Origin: Brevibacterium sp. UCMA 11754 | GTDB lineage: Bacteria > Actinomycetota > Actinomycetes > Actinomycetales > Brevibacteriaceae | DNA: 64,000 nt | Assembly: GCF_021532275.1 (NCBI RefSeq) | Contig: NZ_JACBOT010000028.1 | Coordinates: 1 to 64,000 of the forward strand | Reading direction: 5' to 3' | In this document: positions 53,259 through 62,516 of the stretch, in pieces | How positions within the stretch are numbered: the first letter of the stretch is position 1 | How the letters are laid out: each line of letters opens with the position of its first letter | Notes under the pieces: model-generated | What the model was told of the DNA's origin: nothing | Databases searched by the model: none | What the model saw: only the letters and a program-made list of their open reading frames with translations | Position numbers and translations under genes: made by a program

Positions 53259-53996
53259 TCAGGCAGACGCGATGAAGAGCCATCCGCGCCCGGGAGCATA
53301 GGGAAGGTCGTGGACATTGATGGTGCCGAAGCCAGCGTCTGTCAGTGAGCCTTTCACCGCGTCTTCGGTTCGGAAGCGCAAGGTCGACGTGGAATTGATT
53401 CGTTCACCATCACTGTGGAAGATCGTCGGTGAGTCAAAGGAGACGTACTCGCCATTGACCTCGGTGACCTGCACCCACGTCTCGACCGGTCCCTCACCAT
53501 CGACGTCGACTACTCGCCAGGTCAGTTCTTTGGTCCAGCGGTTCCAGGCACGATCGGAGGGTCGTCTGGCTTCGAAAACCAGGCATCCCGACGGGCGAAG
53601 ACAAGAGTGTATTGCCCGAAGGGTGGCCAGCCATTCATCATCGTCGAGAAAAACTTGCGCAACATTCGCAGTCATAGTTGCCAGGTCAAAGCCGCGGTGC
53701 CGAGCAGGATCGTCAGCAATGTCAGGAGCCTCGCCGACGACGAACTCAGCGAAGTCAGAAACCACCTTCGACTGTGCGATGTCGATAGAGGCCGACGCGG
53801 GATCGAGGCCCAGAGCGGAAATCTCCAATCCAGCCAGAAGGGCGGCCAATGTTCCTGTTCCACAGCCAACGTCAAGAACTTCACTGGCCCCGAACCTTTT
53901 GGCGACGTCGACATACATGTCGAGGTCGCTCCGGTCCGGGTCAAGCGAATCGTAGACTCCAGCTAGCCGGGGGTCTGAAAACAACGCATCAGGCAC
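53259..53996 (-). CDS. Class I SAM-dependent methyltransferase
   Basis: A 245-aa Rossmann-fold methyltransferase. Motif I is VLDVGCGTGTLAALLA (about residues 38-53), followed by an acidic LGLDPAS (motif II); LATMTANVAQVFLDDDEW and FEARRPSDRAW correspond to the later motifs. The start is a GTG at 53996. It lies between the helicase gene and an MFS gene. The substrate cannot be read from the sequence; small-molecule methylation is more likely than DNA, since no DNA-target motif such as DPPY is visible. Confidence 0.8.
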   Translation of the reverse strand: MPDALFSDPRLAGVYDSLDPDRSDLDMYVDVAKRFGASEVLDVGCGTGTLAALLAGLEISALGLDPASASIDIAQSKVVSDFAEFVVGEAPDIADDPARHRGFDLATMTANVAQVFLDDDEWLATLRAIHSCLRPSGCLVFEARRPSDRAWNRWTKELTWRVVDVDGEGPVETWVQVTEVNGEYVSFDSPTIFHSDGERINSTSTLRFRTEDAVKGSLTDAGFGTINVHDLPYAPGRGWLFIASA

Positions 53997-54097
53997 GCGT
54001 CCAGACTAGATGATGATCCGCTTCCGTGAACATCCTCCGTCGGCTGAAATCACGAGCTGACAGAAAACATGACAAGCAATTTACTACGTCCTTGAAA

Positions 54098-54128
54098 CGT
54101 GTAAAAAAATCGACGAATTCTTTACACG
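54098..54128 (-). terminator. Possible terminator downstream of the MFS gene
   Basis: CGTGTAAA (54098-54105) and TTTACACG (54121-54128) are perfect inverted repeats with a 15-base spacer containing A-runs (T7 on the minus strand). It lies 80 bp past the stop of the minus-strand MFS gene, the last gene of the Wadjet transcript. Confidence 0.5.
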
Positions 54129-54207
54129 CTTCGGTGTTGTGGTAACTCGTGCAACGCATCTTTCAGATGCTGTTCCACAGCCCGTGCCGGTGCCGAAAAC
54201 GCGTCCC

Positions 54208-55371
54208 TCACGTCCGTGCTGACAGCACCGTCGCCCCGGTCAGGAGCGCGGCCATCACAATCGCCATCATCGGATAGCCGCTGACGACTCCGGCGAGGGC
54301 CGGGCCTGCCACCGGTGCCAGAGCGGTACCGGCGGTGATGGGAGCGACGAAGACGCCGTTGATCGCCCCGAAGTTTGCGGTTCCCCACCGGTCGGCCACG
54401 GCAGTCGCCTGCAGCAGCGTGATGCATCCCCGGACACCACCGGCGATCATCGCAATGCCGATGAGCAGCCAGACGGGACCCGGCACGAAGGCGAGCAGCC
54501 ACAGTCCGACAGCTCCAGTGCCGAGCAGCAGCACGGTTCGCGCCCGTGAGCTCGTGCGCCGTTCAAACGCCGGATAGAAGAACCGTCCGGAAACCTGTCC
54601 GAATCCGACAAGTCCCAGAGCGCTCGCGGCGAGCGAGTACCCGGCTCCACGCTCGATGATGAGGGGGATGATGTTGATCGTGACGGCAAAGAGGGTGAAG
54701 GTCGCCAGCGCGACGGCGATCTGGAGGATGACGAACTTCGGGGATCGTGTGATGCTGCGGATCTCCGCACGCGACGGCACCGTCGAATTCCGCGACATCT
54801 CATCGGTCCACCCGCGGTTGAGGAAGAACCAGTGCATCGGCAGAGCCGTCACGGCCAGGACGCCGGCAAGGATGACATAGGCCGGTCGCCAGCCCCACGA
54901 GTCGATGAGCCAGGCGATGATCGGGGCGAACACCGTCGAGGCGAGGCCGCCGACCAGCGTGATCGTTGTCAGTGGCTTGGTTCGCTCGGCTCCGTACCAG
55001 CGGGTGACGACAGCGAACGCCGGCGGATAGAGGGTGGCGGCCTGGGCGAATCCGGCCAGCACCCACGCGAGGAAGAAGACGAAGAGATTCGGTGCTGCTG
55101 CCACGAGCAGCAGCGCGACGATGCCGATGAGCGTGCCGATGCTCATGAGCGTTCTGGGCCCGTGCGCGTCGAGCAGCTTTCCGACGCGCACGCCGGCGAG
55201 CGCGGAGACGATGAACCCGAGGGTCAGTGCCGCAGTCACAGTGGTGTGGCTCCAGCCCATATCGGCAGAGATCGGAGTCACCGCCACTGGCAGCGAGTAG
55301 TAGAGCAGTCCCCAGCTGGCCAATTCGGCAATGCAGAGGGCAGCCAGCCCTCCGCGGGGCCGGTCGGTCAT
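54208..55371 (-). CDS. MFS transporter coupled to jetD
   Basis: A 387-aa twelve-helix transporter. LLYYSLPVAVTPISADMGWSHTTVTAALTLGFIVSALAGVRVGKLLDAHGPRTL is the oxalate/formate- and monocarboxylate-like first part with motif A GKLLDAHGPR. The start overlaps the jetD stop by four bases (55368-55371, ATGA), so translation follows that of the last Wadjet gene. Transporters are not part of known Wadjet systems. It may have been captured by chance, or the operon may simply run on. Substrate unknown. Confidence 0.85.
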   Translation of the reverse strand: MTDRPRGGLAALCIAELASWGLLYYSLPVAVTPISADMGWSHTTVTAALTLGFIVSALAGVRVGKLLDAHGPRTLMSIGTLIGIVALLLVAAAPNLFVFFLAWVLAGFAQAATLYPPAFAVVTRWYGAERTKPLTTITLVGGLASTVFAPIIAWLIDSWGWRPAYVILAGVLAVTALPMHWFFLNRGWTDEMSRNSTVPSRAEIRSITRSPKFVILQIAVALATFTLFAVTINIIPLIIERGAGYSLAASALGLVGFGQVSGRFFYPAFERRTSSRARTVLLLGTGAVGLWLLAFVPGPVWLLIGIAMIAGGVRGCITLLQATAVADRWGTANFGAINGVFVAPITAGTALAPVAGPALAGVVSGYPMMAIVMAALLTGATVLSART

Positions 55372-56639
55372 CCCTCTGCCCCTCGCGGGGCTGCGGATTC
55401 ACCCGCCGAGGTTGTCGGCTCCCCTGGCGAGGCCGAAGACTTATTCGACGCGTCTGCAGACTCCCCCGCCGAGGCGGCCTTTGCTTTCAGTGCGGCGAGC
55501 GCGGTGGCCCACGGGATGCGCTCCTGCTCGAGTCGAACGTCGCCTTCGGCACGCAGGCGGTTCAGCGCCCGCGCTTCCGTCCCAGTCAGCTCCGTGAACA
55601 CCCCTGTGTGGGGTTTCGGCTCCTGGACCCACAGGTCCTTGTGGTCGGTGAGAGTGCCCTCGTTCATGAGCGTCGAGTCCACGTGCGGCAGGTGCTTGCG
55701 CAGCCGGGAGAGGATCGCGAAGCCGTGCGAATCAAGATCGCCCCAATAGAGGACATGCGCCCCGTGCACCCAGGTCAGGCCGGCGACGTTGTCCACGGCA
55801 TAACCAGAGCCGTGCACAGCCACAGCATCGGCCCAATCGGGCATCGCGAGCACCGATTCGAGGTTCTCGAAGACGAAGACGAGCCGCGGCGCGATCGCCA
55901 GATCGCTGAGCTGAGTTACTGGCGCGCTGATGTCGCTGAGTCCTGACGGTGTGAGCTCCGGGTCGAGGATGCGCATCCGAATCCGAGGTTCGGCATCGAG
56001 AACGTCGACCGCATCGGGTCTCCCGGATGCTTCCAGCAGTGCCGTGACCAGGGAGCGGTGTGTTTCGAACCATTTCGAGTCGACCCCGCGGATGGGCAGC
56101 TGTCGGGGCCGCAGGGTTCCCACGGGGTGATTGCGCAACCATTCGACGACGTCGAGGAGTGTGGCGAACTCGGTGTGTTCAAGTCCGAGGATCCGTTTCG
56201 CATGAGCTTTGATCGCCGAGGCGGATCCGTGCTGATCCTCGAACCGCGACCTGATCATTGCGGTCCGGTCCCGCAGGAGGCGCCATTGTCTTGCGTCGTC
56301 ACCGTCGACGAAGTTCGCCACAGCCTCCGGTGATCCTAGCCGCAGGCGCAGTGGGATCTGTTGACGGCCGATGCGCGCCCAGGAGCGTTCAGTCCAGTCG
56401 ATACTCGGGCCGTTCAGATTCTCCGACTTCGAATCACTGGCATCGGGGGCGGCGATCGTCCGCCAGGTCCCGGCCCATTCCATGGCGGCTGCCTGGTCCT
56501 CGAGCACCTGTTTCTCAGTGGGCGGATGCAGGGCGATCTCGACGACGACAGGGTCGGGCCGGGTGGCCCAGGTCGACATCGACGAGCGCAGGCGGGTACG
56601 CGCCTTCGCCCGCGCCTCGGCGACGGTGAGCATCGTCAT
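55368..56639 (-). CDS. jetD: Wadjet protein JetD (Toprim-like nuclease)
   Basis: A 423-aa protein with the DUF3322 N-terminal region (RQLPIRGVDSKWFETHRSLV) and a DUF2220 Toprim-like C-terminal domain. The likely metal acids are E258 or E261 in FVFENLES and D301/D303 in YWGDLDSHGFAIL. JetD cleaves plasmid DNA once the JetABC condensin-like complex has extruded it. The last 35 residues are a low-complexity SAGES/SPGEP tail. It follows jetC by 15 bp and overlaps the MFS gene by four bases. Confidence 0.92.
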   Translation of the reverse strand: MTMLTVAEARAKARTRLRSSMSTWATRPDPVVVEIALHPPTEKQVLEDQAAAMEWAGTWRTIAAPDASDSKSENLNGPSIDWTERSWARIGRQQIPLRLRLGSPEAVANFVDGDDARQWRLLRDRTAMIRSRFEDQHGSASAIKAHAKRILGLEHTEFATLLDVVEWLRNHPVGTLRPRQLPIRGVDSKWFETHRSLVTALLEASGRPDAVDVLDAEPRIRMRILDPELTPSGLSDISAPVTQLSDLAIAPRLVFVFENLESVLAMPDWADAVAVHGSGYAVDNVAGLTWVHGAHVLYWGDLDSHGFAILSRLRKHLPHVDSTLMNEGTLTDHKDLWVQEPKPHTGVFTELTGTEARALNRLRAEGDVRLEQERIPWATALAALKAKAASAGESADASNKSSASPGEPTTSAGESAAPRGAEG

Positions 56640-56654
56640 CGCCGCCTCACCTGG

Positions 56655-59600
56655 TCAGCTCTCATCGTCGGTCTCACCACCGGAACCATTGCCGCCATCG
56701 TCACTGCTCGGCACGTCGCCGTTCTCCTCGTCCCAGACCATGGTCGCTGCAAGTGTCTTCTGCCGGCTCGGGTTCTCGATCGAGGTCGCCGCACCGACAT
56801 AGGGTTCGATGGTCTGCAGCAGCTTCTGTGGGGTGGCCAGGACCATGTGGAATCCGAACTCAATGAAGATGTTGAGCGCCATGCGCGTGTACCTGGTGTC
56901 GGCCTTGTCGAAGGCCTCATCGAGGATGATCGTGCCGTACTTCGAGATCGCCTCGTCCGGATCGGCCAACTGGTAGCGCAGTGCCGCTGCGAGGCAGAAG
57001 ATCACGAGCTTCTGCTGCTGACCGCCGGACATCGCCGCACCGGAATCGTAGGTGGCGTGGGCGCGACCGTGGTCGTCGATCTCCTCGGCCAGGAAGCTCA
57101 CGTGCAGTCGAGTGTCGAGGCATTGGTTCTTCCACACCTTGTCAACGTACTCGCTCGAGGAGAACCGACGCATCACCTCGGCGAGGGTGTCGTACTTGTC
57201 CTCCGCAGTTTCCATATCCTCTTCGCCCCAGGTGCCGCCGGCGACCTTGCGGAGATCGGAGATGAAGGCGTTGACGGTCTCACTCCGGCGGGTCTTGACC
57301 TTCAACCGCAGATATCGTCCCTCGTCGAACTGGGACCGCAGGAGGGAAGAATTGATCGGTGCGACCCGGTCCTCGATTTCACGTGGGGCGGCGTGGATCT
57401 CGTTGAGGAGTTCGCCGATGAGATCGCGGGAGCGCTGTCGCAGCAGGTCCCGAAATCTGTTCTCGTGATCGGGCAAACCGTGGGCCAGGATTTCGTCGAG
57501 CATCCCCAGGTAGTCGTGTCGATCGGCGACGTCGGCAGTGAGATCGGAGGCGACCGAGGACCATGCGGCCTTGAACTCCGCGGCCAGCCTGGTCACGGCC
57601 TGACCGGCTTCGCTCGCCACGGCCTGTGCCTTGTCCTTCTCCGACTGCAGAGCCTGGGAGACCTGCTGGCCGATTTCGGGCAGAGATTCGCGCTTGATGC
57701 TGCGCTGGATCTTTGCAAACCGGGCCTCGAGCTGCTCGGCGATCGTCGGATCCACCTCGGGGATGTGCCCGGCGCTGACGTCATCCTCGAGACGGCTGAG
57801 ACCTGCCCGCAGACCGGTGATCTCTTCGTTCGCCCGACGCAGGGCATAGTCGCAGTCGCGGGTGGCAGCCTCGGCGGATTCCTTCGCCGCACGGGCTTCG
57901 CGTTCGGCTCCGATCGCCTGCTGCAGGTCACCGTCTGCGTCCTCGAGTTCGCGCAGCGCCTTCTCCAGGGTGGCGATCGTCTCCTTGGCCCCGGCCAGGT
58001 CCACATCGCGCCAGGACTGTTCGCGGATCCCGGCGAGGATGCCCTTCCGCCGGTGGGCCTGTGCGGTCTCCGCGTTCGCGGTTTCTACGATGGCCTGTGC
58101 CTCGTCAAGTTCCGCCTGGGCGTCTTTCAGGGCGGCAATGAGGGCTTCGAGTTTGTTCTCCCGGTCACCGAGGACCCATTGGCTGCGGTCGTCGATGCGC
58201 CGCCGGTCATCCTTCTCATAGCGGGTCCGGGATGTCTTGACCTGGCCCTTCATCGTCACAGCACGGGGATGGTCATCGAGTTCGTCGGGGCGCTCGACAC
58301 AGGCGAAGTCGAAGCGTTCGGACAAGGTCGAATGCACCCACTCCCCGAATCCGGTTTCGGCGACAGTGACCTTGTTGACCAGGGACTTCGTGCTGTTGAC
58401 GGGTCGTCGTTTCGCGGCGTGCGCGGGGATCTCCTCAAATACGAGTCGTCCCTTGATCCGATGGGAGTCGACCCAGGACCGGACCGCACCGAGGTTTTCG
58501 CTGCGCACAAGCACCGTGAGAGCCAGCGGACGCAGCACGCGTTCGATCGCACCGGTCCAGGCGGCCTGGTCGGGATCGACTTCGATGAGTTCGGCGGCGA
58601 AGGGCAGTGCCTTCTCACTCAGTCCGGTGCCCTCGGCCAGTTCCTGTCGGATCTGGAGCAGGTTGCCCGGCACGGTCGAACCGGAACGACGCAGGGAATC
58701 GATCTCGGCTTCGAGGTCCCTCACACGTGCGCGGGCCTTCGAGAAGCGATCATGGTCGGCATGGCTGGGTCCTGCGGCCTGTGTCTTCTCGTCGAGGGTG
58801 GAGGCGATCTGGGCTTGGAGTTCGGCGAATTCAGTCGCCGAGGTGGGCACCGCTTCGATGTCTGCCTGCTTCAGCTGTCGCTCGAGGCTGGCCCACCGGT
58901 CGGCGATGGCGCGGCGTTCGGTTTCGGCCGTGTCGATGCGCTGCTGCAGGTGTTCGGCCTCCGAACCGCCGAGGTCGAGGGTGGCACGGCGGGCGAGGTC
59001 GTATTCGTCGACCGCGGCGTCATAGTCCTTCTTGGCCCGATCGGCAGCGACTTCGATTTCGACGAGCTCCCGGCGCTGGGATGAGAGATCTGAGCGCATG
59101 AGGTCGAGTTCGCGCCGCTTCTGGAACGGCAGCAGGGCATCGTTGAGGGCGATCGACTTCGCCGCGGACTCGTGGGCGGAGTCGTATCGGTTCGAGGCCT
59201 CGCGCAGCTGCAGGAGGTGGTCGCGTTGACGGCGCAGTTCGACCACGTGGTCGTGGGCGTCCTTGAGGTCTCCGAACTGGTTGACCGCGGTCTCTGCCAG
59301 GTCGAAGGTGACCGGCGGTTCGAGCATGTGGTCGCGGAAGAGGCGGTCGAGACTGTCGAGGCTCTTGGCCGATTGGGTCTTGTGCAGCAGCTGCAGCGCC
59401 GATTCGCTGGCCATACCGAAGACCTTGCGCATCCGGGCGTAGAACCTGGCGTGGGAACCGTTTGAGGTGATGAGTGCTTCAGGATGCTCAGTCTTGAGCT
59501 TCCGGGTCTCGAGACCGGACCGCGCGTACTGCTGCAGGTCGGCGAGGTCGAGGCCTGCCCGTTCGAGGATACAGACATCGGACAGGTCGGTCATCTTCGT

Positions 59601-60080
59601 CCCGGAGCCCTTGATGAAGAAGAGCCTGGCCAGCGACAGCGGACGGTCCGTGCCATTGTCGTAGCGGAGGATGATGCCGCTCCACGTGGCACGCGGACGC
59701 AGGTACTTGCTCACGACACGGTCCTCATCGGAATCCGCTGTGCGGGTCCACGCGCCGCGGACATAGCTGACGAGACTGCGCTGATCGACCCGACTGCCCG
59801 CAGTCTGGGCTGCGACGTTGAAGCGCAGCCACTTGTCCGGAGTGAGCACGGCGGCGATGCCGTCGAGCAGTGAGGACTTGCCCGAACCCGAAGGTCCGGT
59901 GATCAGGTGGCCCTTGTGGGAGACAGGGATGCGGTGGATGTCGGCGTCGAAGGTGCCCCAGTTCGCGATCTGGATCTCAGACAGCCTCCACTGGCTGCCG
60001 ACGTCGGGACGATCGGTGCCGCGGGCGCGGGCCTGGTCAGCGATGAGTGCGGCATCGAGCGGGAAGAGGGCTTCGGTCAC
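56655..60080 (-). CDS. jetC: Wadjet protein JetC (SMC/MukB-like ATPase)
   Basis: A 1141-aa SMC-like ATPase. Walker [13 protein letters not shown] lies at about 61-72; the signature SGGQQ at 1018-1022; Walker B IILDEAF at 1051-1057. Between them are long heptad-rich arms (about 280-480 and 640-830) and a hinge-like centre (about 500-620). JetC is the motor of Wadjet, extruding DNA loops on small circular plasmids. The start is a GTG whose GTGA overlaps the jetB stop. A charged tail (SSDDGGNGSGGETDDES) ends the protein. Confidence 0.95.
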   Translation of the reverse strand: MTEALFPLDAALIADQARARGTDRPDVGSQWRLSEIQIANWGTFDADIHRIPVSHKGHLITGPSGSGKSSLLDGIAAVLTPDKWLRFNVAAQTAGSRVDQRSLVSYVRGAWTRTADSDEDRVVSKYLRPRATWSGIILRYDNGTDRPLSLARLFFIKGSGTKMTDLSDVCILERAGLDLADLQQYARSGLETRKLKTEHPEALITSNGSHARFYARMRKVFGMASESALQLLHKTQSAKSLDSLDRLFRDHMLEPPVTFDLAETAVNQFGDLKDAHDHVVELRRQRDHLLQLREASNRYDSAHESAAKSIALNDALLPFQKRRELDLMRSDLSSQRRELVEIEVAADRAKKDYDAAVDEYDLARRATLDLGGSEAEHLQQRIDTAETERRAIADRWASLERQLKQADIEAVPTSATEFAELQAQIASTLDEKTQAAGPSHADHDRFSKARARVRDLEAEIDSLRRSGSTVPGNLLQIRQELAEGTGLSEKALPFAAELIEVDPDQAAWTGAIERVLRPLALTVLVRSENLGAVRSWVDSHRIKGRLVFEEIPAHAAKRRPVNSTKSLVNKVTVAETGFGEWVHSTLSERFDFACVERPDELDDHPRAVTMKGQVKTSRTRYEKDDRRRIDDRSQWVLGDRENKLEALIAALKDAQAELDEAQAIVETANAETAQAHRRKGILAGIREQSWRDVDLAGAKETIATLEKALRELEDADGDLQQAIGAEREARAAKESAEAATRDCDYALRRANEEITGLRAGLSRLEDDVSAGHIPEVDPTIAEQLEARFAKIQRSIKRESLPEIGQQVSQALQSEKDKAQAVASEAGQAVTRLAAEFKAAWSSVASDLTADVADRHDYLGMLDEILAHGLPDHENRFRDLLRQRSRDLIGELLNEIHAAPREIEDRVAPINSSLLRSQFDEGRYLRLKVKTRRSETVNAFISDLRKVAGGTWGEEDMETAEDKYDTLAEVMRRFSSSEYVDKVWKNQCLDTRLHVSFLAEEIDDHGRAHATYDSGAAMSGGQQQKLVIFCLAAALRYQLADPDEAISKYGTIILDEAFDKADTRYTRMALNIFIEFGFHMVLATPQKLLQTIEPYVGAATSIENPSRQKTLAATMVWDEENGDVPSSDDGGNGSGGETDDES

Positions 60081-60820
60081 GCCTCGTCCTCCTCGGAGTC
60101 GTCGGTGCCGAGTCCGGAATCAGGATCGGAGCCTTCGGGATCGTCAGGATCGTCGGTCGCATGGGAACTGAGCCCCGCCTCGGCGATGGAGCCCTTGGCC
60201 TCTCCCGAGGTGATGCGTTCGTAGACGTCGATGAGCTCACGCACCTGGTCCTCGTCGATGAGGAACTTCACCATCGGCGAGATTTCGAAACGCTCCTCGC
60301 CTGCCTTGTGGAGGACGCGCAGACGGTTGCTCATCCGGCTCCAGGCACCATTGAGATTGCGCTGGAACGTCGATTCGTCGCCTGTGCGATAGATCGCGAG
60401 GCGTTCGTAGACCTCCTCGCGATCGACGATCACACGCCGCTCGCCGGGTGCGGCCAGCAGCAGCTGCCGCAGGACGAGAAGCATGGCGGTATCGAGGAAG
60501 GTCAGCCGTTCGCTGCGCACCGCAGCGGGCACGTCGATCTCCTCGGAGACGACCTTGCGGGTGAAGGCGAATTCGTCTATCTTGTCGATGACGAGCTCCA
60601 AGAACAGGTCGTGCAGCCGTGATCGCACAATGGACTCGTCGGCGACCAGAGCCGACCACAGCTGCGGACTCTGTGCACCGGAGACATAGGGACCCTTGAG
60701 CAGTTCGAGCAGAACCCTGCGGGTGCGCTCACCCAAGGTGCCGGTGTCCTGAAACCACAGCCCACTCGGATTCTGGGCGGACTCGCCAGACTCGGTAGGT
60801 GCGTCTGCGGAATCGTTCAT
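60077..60820 (-). CDS. jetB: Wadjet protein JetB (DUF4194, MukE-like)
   Basis: About 247 aa, a DUF4194 protein with winged-helix content, equivalent to MukE/MksE. Blocks such as TRRVLLELLKGPYVSGAQSPQLWSALV, LFLELVIDKIDEFAFTRKV and ILPM-like EISPMVKFLIDEDQVRELIDVYERI fit the family. The end is acidic (DDPDDPEGSDPDSG). The ATG at 60820 overlaps the jetA stop in ATGA; the stop overlaps the jetC GTG in GTGA. Confidence 0.93.
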   Translation of the reverse strand: MNDSADAPTESGESAQNPSGLWFQDTGTLGERTRRVLLELLKGPYVSGAQSPQLWSALVADESIVRSRLHDLFLELVIDKIDEFAFTRKVVSEEIDVPAAVRSERLTFLDTAMLLVLRQLLLAAPGERRVIVDREEVYERLAIYRTGDESTFQRNLNGAWSRMSNRLRVLHKAGEERFEISPMVKFLIDEDQVRELIDVYERITSGEAKGSIAEAGLSSHATDDPDDPEGSDPDSGLGTDDSEEDEA

Positions 60821-62289
60821 AGTGTGATGCCTTCGGTGAAGTAGTGGCGGCGGATCGTGGCGCTGCGCCCAATTCCGTCGACCCCTGCCCATTCGAGTCG
60901 GTCTCGCGCTACGGAATCGACGTGTCCATAGGTGCTGGCCAGGGACAGGAGACCGACGACGCTCGCCAGGCCCTGTGAGGCCGGGAACTGGTCGAGCACC
61001 TCGGCGACGGAGATCTGCTCGGATCCATGGATGGCCTGATTGACGTTATCGGACAGTTCGGAGAAGTCGATCTCGGATTCCCTTGCGACGGCGATGAGTT
61101 CAGCGAAGTCGACCTCGGTCTCGGTCGCCTCGCCCAGTTCGACACCGGCATCGAACTCGGTGGGGTCGTGGAGAACGACCTCCCCGACGCTGGCCAATGC
61201 GACGCTCGAAAGCTCCAGATCCACGCCGAGGCTGTCGTAGGGTTTGCGGACCTGTGAAACCGGTGCTGCCGCGGCCAAGGCATCCTGGATCAGGGTGCGC
61301 ATCACGCGATCGCGTTGGAATTCGTGGGAGTGGACGTAGCGGCGCAGACCGCGGGCGAATTCGGACAGGATGTCGGAGACTTCGCGTGAGCCGTCCTTCA
61401 TCTGCCGCATGAGGGTGCGCAATGAGCGGCGGGTCTCGGCCGTCAGCGTCGCTGAGAAGTCGCGGTCGAGGATCGCTGCGATATCTTCGTCGAAGGCCGA
61501 GGCCTGCTCAGGATCGCGGACGAGTTGGGAGAAGGCGGAGAAGGTTCTGCCCTCATCAGAGGATTCGATGAGGTCGACTCCGCGGAAGACCTCGTCGAGT
61601 ACCTGGGACTGTGAGTCCTCGGCGGCGAGGATTGAGATCCGCAGTTCCTGGTTGAGCTCTTCGAAGCGGGCGCGGACACGTGCGAAGTCGGCGGGCAGCC
61701 CCTGCGCCTGCTGGAGGATGTCGCCGACGCGCTCATTCGCCCGGCGCCGGTCGAGGACGATCGAGCGGGGGTCTCCGCGGCGGACACGGGCGATCTCAGC
61801 ATCGATGCGGTCACGTTCGGCTCGCAGGGATTCCAACCGACGGGAACTGTCCGGGTCGGTGTCGATGGCCAGCTGCCGCACCGATTGGGCGAGGCTGACC
61901 AATCGTGATTCGGTCGCGGTCTGCGGTGGAGTCCGCAGCTGTTCGAGCATTCGGATGGCGTCGAATCCCGCCGCGGAGAGTTCGTAGGTCTCGCCTCTCG
62001 CCGAGGTGGCCGGTCGGCGGACGAGGATCTCCGCCCGACGCCAATCATCGCAGTAGGCCTTGGCAGTTCGCGGGGACAGCTCGAAGTGGTCGCGCAGCTC
62101 CTCGAGGTCCGAATCGATGGACTCGTGCAGGTCTTCAGTGGAGATTCGGGTGCCGGGCTTGCCCAGGTGAGTGCCCAGTGTTGCTGCCATAACCGGGAGA
62201 TGGTCGGCCCGCAGCATGCTCAAGGTGGCATTCGTATCGAGCAGTCGCCGGTAGGCGAGGGCGGAGCTGAGGGCGGACATATCACCCAT
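60817..62289 (-). CDS. jetA: Wadjet protein JetA (DUF3375, MukF-like kleisin)
   Basis: About 490 aa of DUF3375, the kleisin partner of JetC. An N-terminal winged helix (ALAYRRLLDTNATLSMLRADHLPVMAATL, LRDHFELSPRTAKAYCDDWRRAEILVRRP) is followed by a helical middle (about 150-330) and a C-terminal domain. In Wadjet it links the two JetC heads. The start is uncertain: ATG at 62289 or 62280; neither has a strong ribosome site. First gene of the operon; three GCGCAC hexamers at exact 22-bp spacing lie upstream. Confidence 0.92.
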   Translation of the reverse strand: MGDMSALSSALAYRRLLDTNATLSMLRADHLPVMAATLGTHLGKPGTRISTEDLHESIDSDLEELRDHFELSPRTAKAYCDDWRRAEILVRRPATSARGETYELSAAGFDAIRMLEQLRTPPQTATESRLVSLAQSVRQLAIDTDPDSSRRLESLRAERDRIDAEIARVRRGDPRSIVLDRRRANERVGDILQQAQGLPADFARVRARFEELNQELRISILAAEDSQSQVLDEVFRGVDLIESSDEGRTFSAFSQLVRDPEQASAFDEDIAAILDRDFSATLTAETRRSLRTLMRQMKDGSREVSDILSEFARGLRRYVHSHEFQRDRVMRTLIQDALAAAAPVSQVRKPYDSLGVDLELSSVALASVGEVVLHDPTEFDAGVELGEATETEVDFAELIAVARESEIDFSELSDNVNQAIHGSEQISVAEVLDQFPASQGLASVVGLLSLASTYGHVDSVARDRLEWAGVDGIGRSATIRRHYFTEGITL

Positions 62290-62367
62290 TCTCTGCGCCG
62301 GTGGGGCCCGTTGCCAATTTCGGGTGCACGGACCACGGGGGATCGAAGCGTGCACGCCTCTCGCATC

Positions 62368-62417
62368 GCGCACGACTCGCTTTCGGGTGGCGCACAGGTC
62401 GTATTCGGACGGCGCAC
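62368..62417. promoter_or_regulatory. 22-bp-phased GCGCAC array upstream of jetA
   Basis: GCGCAC begins at 62368, 62390 and 62412, exactly 22 bp (about two helical turns) apart; the following bases are also partly conserved (TTTCGGGTG after the first, ATTCGGACG after the second). A related TTTCGGGTG lies at 62318. They lie about 80-130 bp upstream of jetA and suggest a regulator binding one face of the DNA. Confidence 0.55.
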
Positions 62418-62476
62418 AAGCAGTCGACTATTGGGCCATTATTCATGCTTTGTTCAGCTCGTGACACGGGCCACTG

Positions 62477-62505
62477 AATTCGGCATAACGATACCGAATT
62501 GTTAT
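62477..62505. promoter_or_regulatory. Inverted repeat before the PAP2 gene
   Basis: AATTCGG (62477-62483) and CCGAATT (62494-62500) are perfect inverted repeats; ATAAC (62485-62489) and GTTAT (62501-62505) overlap them. They end 12 bases before the ATG at 62517 and may be an operator. Confidence 0.45.
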
Positions 62506-62516
62506 ACCGTGTGCCG

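Noticed and set aside
53259..53996. DNA methyltransferase of a restriction system
   Set aside because: Only a generic SAM-binding fold is visible, without a DPPY/NPPY-type or PC motif and without an adjacent restriction enzyme gene.
56361..59084. Very long open frame (907 codons) on the plus strand opposite jetC
   Set aside because: The protein has no motif or membrane pattern. It mirrors the SMC-like jetC gene, whose ATPase motifs are complete. Long antisense frames are common in high-GC DNA.
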